In this document: positions 48,994-57,700 of the stretch, piece by piece
How the letters are laid out: every line of letters begins with the position of its first letter
Position numbering within the stretch: the stretch's first letter is position 1
Assembly (NCBI GenBank): GCA_964036275.1
Contig: OZ038434.1
Coordinates: 32,530,447 to 32,594,446 of the forward strand
From: Litoditis marina
Lineage: Eukaryota > Nematoda > Chromadorea > Rhabditida > Rhabditidae
Reading direction: 5' to 3'
Length of the DNA stretch: 64,000 nt
The notes under the pieces: generated by a model
Told to the model about the DNA's origin: nothing
Seen by the model: the letters and a program-made list of their open reading frames with translations, nothing else
Databases searched by the model: none
Position numbers and translations under genes: made by a program

Positions 48994-49386
48994 ATGAAAA
49001 TTCTTCATTACCACCACTGCACACATAGGAGGATGTACGAGAATATGGTGATGGAGACACCACAGACAACCAAACTTTATTTTCGAAAATACTCCATCGT
49101 TGGTACTCTACTAACTGCAGCACTATTGGGGCTTTTTGTGCTATTCAATATAGATTCCATCGCAAATGGATCTTTCAGGGTTTCCAATATTATCAGAGCG
49201 CACACCAATGTGAGCTCAGGATCTTTTTTACTACAAAACTACACCGTTGATCCGGAAATACGGCCTGACACTTCACTAGAATGCTACAAGCTGAACGAAA
49301 TGCTATGTTCAGAGTCCAATATCAAGCTATATGAGGACAGTGATACCTTCCTGTGTGACATTGAACTTTTATGTAGAAAGAAATGA
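48994..49386 (+). CDS. Putative single-pass membrane protein of the Maverick remnant
   Basis: The 130-residue open frame is not recognised. One strong hydrophobic segment lies at about residues 33-52 (KYSIVGTLLTAALLGLFVLF). After it come possible N-glycosylation sites (NGS, NVS, NYT) and a short Cys-containing tail (ECYKLNEMLCSES, LLCRKK), so a type II-like orientation with an outer C-terminal domain is plausible. Several in-frame ATGs at codons 14, 18 and 20 could be the true start. It sits about 360 bases from the end of the minus-strand SR-rich ORF, convergent with it. The position beside polymerase B sequence suggests it belongs to the virus-like element; a host gene or a chance frame cannot be excluded. 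Confidence 0.5.
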   Translation: MKILHYHHCTHRRMYENMVMETPQTTKLYFRKYSIVGTLLTAALLGLFVLFNIDSIANGSFRVSNIIRAHTNVSSGSFLLQNYTVDPEIRPDTSLECYKLNEMLCSESNIKLYEDSDTFLCDIELLCRKK

Positions 49387-49754
49387 AGGCTTTATACATA
49401 CACTTTCTCTTTTTTGTTCTGTTTTCTCTTATCAACATAAATATACTATAAAACGTTTTTATTCATGTGTAAATACTATCAAAAAACACGGTAATCCTGC
49501 AGTGCGATGAGCTACTGTGGACGCGGATCTGAAATACTTTTTGAGTAAGTACGCATCACGTAGGTTACTACCGTTTATCATCGAATGAGAAAACGCCGTC
49601 AGAGAGTAGTGGACAAAACGGGTTGACCAACTCCTCAACTAAACTCATTTTATATGAGGCAGTTTTTTTCTCAAAAGCGTGCAGGAACGTACACAATTGT
49701 TCCAGTTAACACAGATATTAGAAATGAACCTCTTGAAAATAAAATAAATCAAAC

Positions 49755-50488
49755 ACAACCAACCTTCCGGGGAGGGTCATAAGGGTCCAATCGGTTGGTG
49801 AACCGTATCTCGAGGACGTCAGGTCCGACGATGCGCACCTCAAAACGACTGACTGCACGGGCGTCAACCAAACCCGAGATCCCACCACCAATGGTAGTTG
49901 CCAGCCGGTAGCTGCGCGCACCTCTACCTGCAACATGTGGAATATGCCAGCAAATTAACCAGAACACGATACACTGTACATCGAAAGAATATCAAGTCTG
50001 ACTAACTCCGCAATCGTTATCACGTGCACGTTTTTTACTCAAATTAAAAAAAGTGTTTGTACTAGCAGTATAAAAACAAATCAACAAGTGTAAATAACTC
50101 AGTTCTCACCTGCCTGAAGAAGGTCTAGACCCTCCTCAATATGGTCGAACATCCGGTCCCTCCAATCAGGACCCAAAATCTCCAGAATACGTGGATTCAC
50201 GTTCGGCACCTCCCTCATGATGGGGCGCCATTGGCGCGGTTGCTCCGCCGGCGGTGCACGCGGAATAGGTGGAAAACACCTCAATGGCGGCGGCGGATTC
50301 GGAATATACGTCGGACGGAGGGGCGGCGTAACGGGACGTTTACGCTTAGGAGATGGTGAACGAGGTGGCGATCGCGAACGCGAACGCGAACGTTCTCTTG
50401 CTAGCACAGACGGTGAGCGCATTATCAATAAGAAAGCAATTGATCTGATCCGAATAAGTTCGAAAGCGAAAGCTAGATAAAAACTCAT
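49755..50488 (-). CDS. SR/proline-rich two-exon ORF of the Maverick remnant
   Basis: Exon 1 (50488-50108, or from a second in-frame ATG at about 50,422) encodes an Arg-Ser repeat (SRSRSRSPPRSPSPKRKRP), a likely nuclear or nucleic-acid-binding basic tract, then a proline-rich stretch (PPPPLRCFPPIPRAPP) and a helix ending in EEGLDLLQAG. A GTGAGA donor and a TGTTGCAG acceptor join it to exon 2 (49936-49755), which continues in frame with a beta-rich block (YRLATTIGGGISGLV, RFEVRIVGPDVLEIRF, PYDPPRK) and stops shortly after; a GTTGGT donor at the end might lead to a further exon. The family is not recognised. It is divergent from the polymerase fragment with a short shared upstream region, as in compact virus-like elements. 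Confidence 0.5.
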
Positions 50489-50565
50489 AAACTTTTCGCA
50501 TCACTACGTCGGCAGGTATTTTACGATCTCGCCGCATGCCTAGACAGATAGGCGCGGCGCAGCAC

Positions 50566-50574
50566 TATAAAAGG
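50566..50574 (+). promoter_or_regulatory. TATA box upstream of the polymerase fragment
   Basis: TATAAAAGG lies 47 bases before the ATG at 50,621, in the 130-base gap between the two divergent ORFs. Most host genes here show no such TATA element close to the ATG, which sets this promoter apart. Confidence 0.5.
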
Positions 50575-50620
50575 CCAACGGGGAGCAAAGTTGAACACTA
50601 CACGACAGAAAGTTGTAGGT

Positions 50621-51537
50621 ATGAAACACTACTTCGATACAGAGAAAAAACTCAGAGCTACAGTACCCTTCGATAGTGAAATATCACTACCCATGGCGTG
50701 TGTTCTAGCGCAACACATTGCAGACTACAACTACGCTACAGAAAATGAATTACCTGAAGAGGAGATCAGGTTATTGAAAAGCAGACAATACACGATACGG
50801 AGACCGCGGTCAAAAAAAAAACATGGGCTTGCGAGGCAGTGCAACTACTTTGCAAAGTAGAAATTGATCGAGAACAGGAAGAATTCACACACGAGGATCT
50901 AGAGAGAATTGCCCAACACTTCACCGATTATCATTTCAAACTATATTTGCGTAAACCACCAACAAAATCATATTCCCTGGAATGGTGTGCAAATGAACAA
51001 GCAGAGAAAACTCTAACCATTGCCTACTTCAACGGAAAGTATGATATTTTCAAGCCGTCTAGATCATCATTGGGTAAATACATGTGTAAACTGTGCGGTA
51101 AACTATACACGAAAATCAAGAGACATCAATGTGCCTACAAATACTCGAAATGTCGTCGCTTAACACAATGTAACAGCGAAAATATTGAGCTGGAATGTCG
51201 GGACTGTGGAATGATATTTTATAATCAAGAATGCTTCTTCTACCACAAAACCGGGGCAGGTAATGGACAGAAACCAGCATGCCAGTTTCTGAAAAGATGT
51301 TCCCAATGTCATCGATTGTACAACATAGAAAATTTACGGTCAGGCGTGCACATATGTGGTCAACATGTATACTGCTCAAACTGCAACGGTCATGTAAACC
51401 CCGATAGTCACGATTGCTGCTGGATACCCCCAACAGCAAAGGCAGTAGCAAAAAAACTCGAGAAACAAGAAAAATTCAAAATTGTGGTTTATCAAACTCG
51501 ACAATCAGGATCACATTCGCAAACTCATCAACTTTGA
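50621..51537 (+). pseudogene. N-terminal fragment of a Polinton-type DNA polymerase B, fused to KLHL exon
   Basis: Frame 1 runs from ATG 50,621 (MKHYFDTEKKLRATVPF, then SLPMACVLAQHIADYN) to a 10-base A run at 50,812-50,821. Beyond it the sense frame shifts, and reading continues KTWACEAVQLLCKVEIDREQ to 51,490. The second part has a dense Cys/His pattern (MCKLCGKLYTKIKRHQC, LECRDCGMIFYNQECF, RCSQCHRLY, HICGQHVYCSNCNGH) characteristic of the N-terminal region of Maverick/Polinton protein-primed polymerases. The exonuclease and polymerase domains are absent. From 51,491 the frame runs on out of phase through KLHL exon 17 sequence and stops at 51,537. The A-run shift may be a true lesion or a homopolymer error. 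Confidence 0.75.
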
Positions 51538-52334
51538 CCAAAAGGACACGTTTACTTACACTTTCGAATTATGACTCACCTCGAACCAGAAGAATAATCG
51601 ATAATCATGTAAATACTGTATACTTGTAACTTGTCACTAACAGCTGACGCTCAGCGCATAACGTCACTTATGTCTAACACCAACCTCAATCGAGAGTCAA
51701 TCAATAAACTAACCTCACAGTCACAACTCAGAGTAGATACTCAGAGTAGATACAACTCAGAGTAGATATGATAGTCCTGTGTGTGTGTATAGCATGTGTA
51801 TATTTGTTAAGTACTCTAATATTCGCATAGTGTCTGTATGATGTATACAAGAATGAACATTTCATAGTGTATTTTGAAAAAAAGAGTGATAAAGTGAGTA
51901 AAACGAACAAAATATGAATGTAAGTCTCATCACAAGAAATGAGGATTAACGATATAGTACTTTCCATTCCTTCTCAGACCACTAAAGTATGACTACAAAA
52001 CGTCCATGCTGTTTCATTCCTGTAAATTTTATCGGAAAGGAAATATCGATGATTCGATTTTTATTTTCTGTCTTGCCCAGCTGAGTAGCCCTCTCTTCCA
52101 ACAAGAAAACTGTATTGCTTACAAATTTCCAGATCCTTAAACTTTACAAAATTCTCGAGAAAGCTGAAACTATTTCTGAAGTTCCGGTTGTTTTTTGCTT
52201 TAACCGGGAATTCCTTCCTGTACATCTTACCGGTGTATTTTCAGATCAAGTCTAAGCAAAAATTTCAAGAAAACAAGAACTCGTTCTGAACTATTTCGCA
52301 GGAATCTATTTTCAAGTCTGCTCTGAAAACTTCT

Positions 52335-53047
52335 GAAGAAAAAAACAAGGAACCTGTAGTGGAATGGTGTAGTGGTTTAGGCGCCACCCACCACTCAATG
52401 GGTCACACGTTCGATCCCCATCACTGCCAAACCAAGGCATTCATCCCTTCGTGGGCGATAAATTGGTAGTAGAATGTCTACGAAAGTTGAAGCCTTCCCT
52501 GGTGCTCCGTGGCTGAATGGGGATGGTAGGCCAAATTCAGTCTGCCTTACAGAGTTTCCATCTGAGACTGTCCCTTGCAAGCTCCATGAGGAAGCAAGGG
52601 ACAGTCTCAGAGGGAAACTCTGTAGGGGGCTGAGTGGTCAAGTGGTTAGCGTTCGGCTGTCCCTCCACAGACCTGGGTTCAATCCCCGCTCGCCGCGGTA
52701 TCTTTATGGCGGACCGCATGAGCTGGTAACAAAGCTCACCCATGCCTATCTCCACCCCCTCTACGGACAGTTCATCTACGGTTGATTGTGATATTATGTA
52801 CTTGGAAAATTGATTCAGAATAAAGTGACCAAACGGATGAAATAGGCCGTACACAAATTTTTTATTATTATTTGAAGAACAGGGGTAACTTTAACTTTAA
52901 CTTTAACTTTTTAACATCTTACCGGTGTACTTTCAGATCAAGTCTAAACAAAAATTTCAAGAAAACAAGAACTCGTTCTCAACTAGTTCGCAGAAATGTA
53001 TTTTCAAGTCTGCTCTGAAAACTTCTGAAGAAAAAAACAAGGAACCT
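52335..53047 (+). mobile_element. SINE cluster inserted only in copy B
   Basis: Relative to copy A, sequence from about 52,357 is interrupted and resumes at 53,048. The last 134 bases before the insertion (from ACATCTTACCGGTGTA) are repeated at 52,913-53,047, so the insertion is bracketed by a long direct duplication. Inside are a tRNA-like segment (box A near TGGTGTAGTGGTTTAGGC, box B ACGTTCGATCCCC), the hairpin at 52,548-52,624, and a second tRNA-like SINE (about 52,625-52,860) with GTGGTTAGCG and GGGTTCAATCCCC plus the tail seen at the window start. Confidence 0.75.
52548..52624. repeat. 31-bp hairpin between two SINEs
   Basis: Arms 52,548-52,578 and 52,594-52,624 are reverse complements with one mismatch (core TCTGAGACTGTCCCTTGC). 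The loop is 15 bases (AAGCTCCATGAGGAA). Size and loop are those of a small-RNA precursor, but head-to-head repeats could produce the same shape. Confidence 0.75.
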
Positions 53048-53080
53048 GTTCGTTGAAACCAGGATATCTCTCCTGTTATC

Positions 53081-54206
53081 GGGCGCAGCGCGGAGCGCTG
53101 CGCAGATTAGTTTTTGTTCAGAGGTCTGCAGACATTCCAAAACAGTTTATTACATTTTTCTTCAAAGTCCGTCGACCATTTTATTAGATATTTGCATGAA
53201 TCACTGAAAGGGCAACACGTCTACGAGACATTAAGTTCACGTCCCAAGTAAAATTTGTTGAGAGGAGTTACAGGGCCCAACGTCTCGCAAAAATGGCTTC
53301 CGTGCGGGGCGGCGGCGGCGGCGCCGGCGACAAAAGTGTCCGCCTCCTCAAATCTCGGCATAGTTTCGCTCAAAATTAACTTATTACAAAAATTCTTACA
53401 TTGTTAAAAAGCTATAAAAAAGTTGAGGTATACGTATTTTTCAGGTATGTCTGAAATTTGAATATTACGTGTGAGAGGGCCGAAAATGGTCTCGCAAAAA
53501 ATCATGGATAGACCGGTTTCGTGAAAATAAAAATGAAAGAAGAGTTTAACGTGTAGTAGGAAGACGTTTTCCAATGAAGAACTCATGACAAGCGGGTACA
53601 GCTTGGTTTTCACTCCTATTCACAAGTCTGAATGGCGGATTGGATAAAAGCTCTATTCACGCACGGCGAACGAAGGTTCGATTCCTGCCTGGAGCACAAA
53701 GTTGCTCTCACTTGAACGAGGTTACAACTACGCCAATCGCTCTGAACTACGGCGCCGTATAAAATTCCAATAGTTTTAACATAACATTCCTTGTTTGGCT
53801 TATTGTTCAAAAATATCATTTTTATCAAAAATGATCGTTACTTCGTAACTATAGAAAAAGAGTTCAATTAGTATAAAAAACGGGTGTAAAGAAAGTAAAG
53901 ATTAGTTTTGGATGAAACGTGTGCAAAAAATATGAAAGAAGTCCAATAAAAATATTTTGAGGAAAAGGCTAATCTCGCTTTCCTTGAAGAAAAAACAGAG
54001 GGTAAGCTAGATCATTGTGAATAGCAGTCAGAAGATTTCTTTTCGGTTACAAAAAACTCGGTATTAATTTATTTTTTCTGAAATTTGAAACCGAGCGAGA
54101 TTAGCCTTTTCCTCAAAATATTTTTATTGGACTTCTTTCATATTTTTTGCACACGTTTCATCCAAAACTAATCTTTACTTTCTTTACACCCGTTTTTTAT
54201 ACTAAT
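53081..54206. mobile_element. 1.1-kb insertion in copy B with SINE and foldback
   Basis: Copy A reads CCTGTTATCCTAGTACGAA without interruption (about 36,690-36,708); copy B is split after CCTGTTATC. The inserted block starts with a GC-rich imperfect palindrome (GGGCGCAGCGCGGAGCGCTG), includes GGCGGCGGCGGCGGCGC near 53,310, a tRNA-like stretch near 53,630-53,700 with GGTTCGATTCC, and ends with the 113-bp inverted repeat. No protein was recognised. Confidence 0.65.
53867..54206. repeat. Perfect 113-bp inverted repeat
   Basis: Arms 53,867-53,979 and 54,094-54,206 appear exactly complementary by eye (outer ends ATTAGTATAAAAAACGGG and CCCGTTTTTTATACTAAT; inner ends ...CTAATCTCGCT and AGCGAGATTAG...). 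The loop is 114 bases. It is either a foldback transposable element or the recent inverted duplication of a longer one. Confidence 0.9.
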
Positions 54207-54392
54207 CCTGGTACGAATTTCGCACTCTGCTAACGCGGGCTAACTTGTTTTACGGGTTTTTCCCAGGAGGAAACGTTCCGATCGTTTTTTTTTCATTCAT
54301 TTGCAATACCTATCGTCTACTCTACGGCTGCTTTCTGGAGCCCGCTCCAAACGTATGGTTTTTCTTTTGTTGGGTTATGTTAGAGTCCATCT

Positions 54393-54517
54393 TGAAGAAG
54401 AACGATTATGTGGTCGAATCCCAAGGCTTGAGTACTTTGACCTGCAGTACATTTTTTCAATAGCAGTTTGAAGGACCGTTGCCACGAGATTGGTCCAAAT
54501 AATCGTCCTGCTTTCAG
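54393..54517. mobile_element. Family A MITE, copy B ortholog
   Basis: Same element and site as 36,880-37,000, with minor substitutions (CATCTTGAAG where copy A has CATCTTAAAG). Confidence 0.7.
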
Positions 54518-54767
54518 ATTTAAAGTTGGTTTCATACTGTTGAGTTGGGCAAAATTGCAAGTCTTCATCCAGCTGGTTCTTTTTCCAAATTGTGTCCAAT
54601 TGGGCTCTTCTTCCCCAAATATAGTAAACAGAAATACTATTGATGATAGGTGATTTTCCCCGAATGATTTTTTTTTCACCAAATTGAGCAAGATTTTAGT
54701 CTATAATTTGATGTCATATTCATATCATTCGTGATCGATTTCAGGCATCTCTCCGCTACACGACATC

Positions 54768-57700
54768 ATGACTTCTACTCGGCCATTAGGTGAATTTAAA
54801 TGATCTACTTTTTCATTTGGTTCTGCTACACTTCGGTTTCCCACTAGATTTAGTTTACTAAGAAAATTAATGATACTTCCTGACTTCACCTGATGAAAGG
54901 AAGAGATTTTGTCTGATTCTATAGTACTTGTAATTTTTATCCCGATTCGTTGCAGGAAAACTTTTGATTGTTTTTTTCTAGTGAATATAGTTTATTCAGT
55001 GTGTAACAGGAACTTTTTTTTCACATAATTTATTTTATTTTACAAATAAAACTGTTTATATTCAGTTTTATTGATTTTTTTACAGGACTGGATGTGAACG
55101 ACATGGTTCAACGTCTGCTGAGTGTGGGATTCCCAGACAAAGGACTCACAAAAACAATCAACCCGGAGGAAATAGAAACCCTAATTGGTTGGTTATGTTC
55201 AAGTTTTCAGTTAACTTCTACTTTCGAACATCAACATGTCCCATTCCATGTCTAATTGTGTTTATCCAAGTTACAATTCCTAACTTTCTCAAACAACGTT
55301 CTCATTTGATTATACAAGATTTTTTTGGCGCGTATTCACGCTTATTTTGGTACTGAATAAAAACCGCGTTTAGGTCAAATTCAAGTTCTGAATTGTTTCT
55401 CAACCTAATTTACAAATCATTTCAGATATGGCCCGAGAAATCTTCAAGTCGCAGCCCGTTTTGATCGAAATAAATCCCCCGGTTAAAGTGTGCGGTGACA
55501 CCCACGGACAGTACGGAGACGTACTTAGATTGTTCCAGATGGTGAGATTTATTTTTCGTTTTTTTTTCAGTTTCGAGGCCGTCTAAATAAGCATCCTGGT
55601 CATATTCCAACCTGTGTGTTTTCTAAACTATTCTGGAATTTTCGAAATGGTTTCCAGGAAACTTCTGGTACTACTCATAGGAATTTGGCCACTATCGATA
55701 ATTTAGTAAACTACTAGCAGTAAAATGTGTCAACGATAGTTCAGTGATAGTTTAGTAGTAATATGCTAACCACTACTTTGACAGTACGAATCTGATATTT
55801 AGGCTCACAGGACTAGATCGGACCAATTTTATCATGTTCGCAATATTCACAGTTGGATGGTCGCCAGCTAACACATCAAAGCATAGATCTGTACCGCGAA
55901 ACTATAACTGCTTCTTTCTCCCCACTTGGTGGAAAAATTGGGTAAATAACCGGAAAATTTGAAGCGCTGGTTTCTCATCTTTTCTACTATCTCTCGTACA
56001 TCTTGTACACACATACTACTACATTTATAGTTGAACATCTATACTTTTCTACTTTCAGGGTGGCTTTCCGCCAGCGGCCAACTATTTGTTCCTAGGAGAC
56101 TATGTGGACCGTGGAAAGCAGAGTTTGGAAGCCATTCTCTTGCTTCTATGCTACAAGGTACATCTATACTCAGACAATTTCCATGATAATTGTCCAGCCA
56201 CTTTTTGTAGCGAGCGGCCTCAACGAGAGTGTGCAGATCAGAGAGCCGCAGAGTAATTGAGCATGTCTGCGACCTGCATGCTTTCTCGCCTTTGTAGCTG
56301 GCCAAATGTGGAAAAGTGGCGCTTCGTTTTGAGTAGGTGATGGTCATATTAGAGTTGTAGTTTGATCTGCATGCACAGCACAGTTCACGAATCATGACTA
56401 CGAAACATTAGGATCAAACTACGATTTTACTACGATTTTCGTACTGCATTCGTTAGCAATCTTAAGCCAACCCTAAATATAAATTCAACGTTCCAATATT
56501 TTCACGCTAGATGAAAGAACTGAATGGAACATATACCTCAGATCTCTAGATTTGACTTTTTAGGGTTAAGAATTCTGAATTTCTCGCATACAATGATGAA
56601 AACCTCAAATCTGCTGCTTAAGAGCCACCGGGTCTTCAACGTGCAAATTAAATAATATTTCCAGGTCAAATACCCGAAGAACTTCTTTATCCTCCGTGGA
56701 AATCACGAATGTGCTCATGTGAACAGAGTCTATGGATTCTATGACGAGTGCATGCGACGGTTCAATAGCGCACGCATGTGGGAGGCGTTCCAGGTAATGT
56801 TTTCGATATACTAGATGTAAATGGAACTTTTTCGTCATGAATTTTTAGTTTCAGTTTTGTCTATCAGTGATTTCTGATTGTTCATTAGCAACTTTTGATG
56901 TGAATGTGGGAGGGGTTTCAGGTAAAATTATTGAACAGAAGTATGCTGAAACATCCCATCACCTCAATCCTATCTTGCGTCTCTAGCAATGAAATAGACT
57001 ACACTCGGAACTAGAGAGTGATGGACGGTCTCGTGGAACATGAAGAAGCCATGATTTTGAAATTTACGGAAAAAACCCAATGAACTGATAGAAATTACCA
57101 TAAGTTTATATTATAGACGATTTTCACTTACATTTGTAATGTATTATATATTTCACATTCCAGACAATGTTCACCTACATGCCCCTATGTGGCCTGATTG
57201 GCAACCGAATTCTGTGTATGCACGGCGGACTGTCGCCCCATCTCAAGAGTATTGATCTGCTGCGGAACATTCAGCGGTCAGTTAATTAAATTGTTTACAA
57301 AATTTACAACATTCATTCAGTCGTTAAAGTAATTGATACTTAGTATCACATGATCTTTGCTCAACTTCTTGCATCTTGCTTCAAATTGCGCTACAAATTA
57401 TTTTGTTGTTTATTTATTTCACAGCAATACCGTCCAAATAAAAGGACCCCCCCACACCTCTCCCGCCTCACTTTTTCCCATTTAAGCCGACCAATAGGGC
57501 ATTGTACTTTTAAATATGCCATACTTAATGTTTTCCATTAGTTTTGTTAATTATGTTTTTCAGACCCACCGAGGCGAAGGGAATCACCCTAGAGATGGAT
57601 CTGTTGTGGGCTGACCCCGTGGCTGGTCAAACCGGATTTCAGGTATAGAAACTAGAGTGGTTAAGGAATTGAATTGAATTGGTTTTTGTGTAAAACCAAT

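Larger units (their letters stand above)
48800..51490. mobile_element. Maverick/Polinton remnant
   Basis: This 2.7-kb stretch is absent from both duplication copies and lies between inverted KLHL ends. It carries three protein-coding segments: a membrane ORF (plus), an SR/Pro-rich spliced ORF (minus) and, divergent from that, the N-terminus of a Polinton-type DNA polymerase B (plus). The polymerase exonuclease and palm domains, integrase, ATPase, protease and capsid genes are missing, so it is a dead fragment. Confidence 0.7.

Noticed and set aside
52340..52700. Possible functional tRNA genes (also near 1520, 18,480, 53,640, 62,590)
   Set aside because: Box A and box B motifs are present, but acceptor stems do not pair convincingly and the segments continue into repeated SINE bodies.
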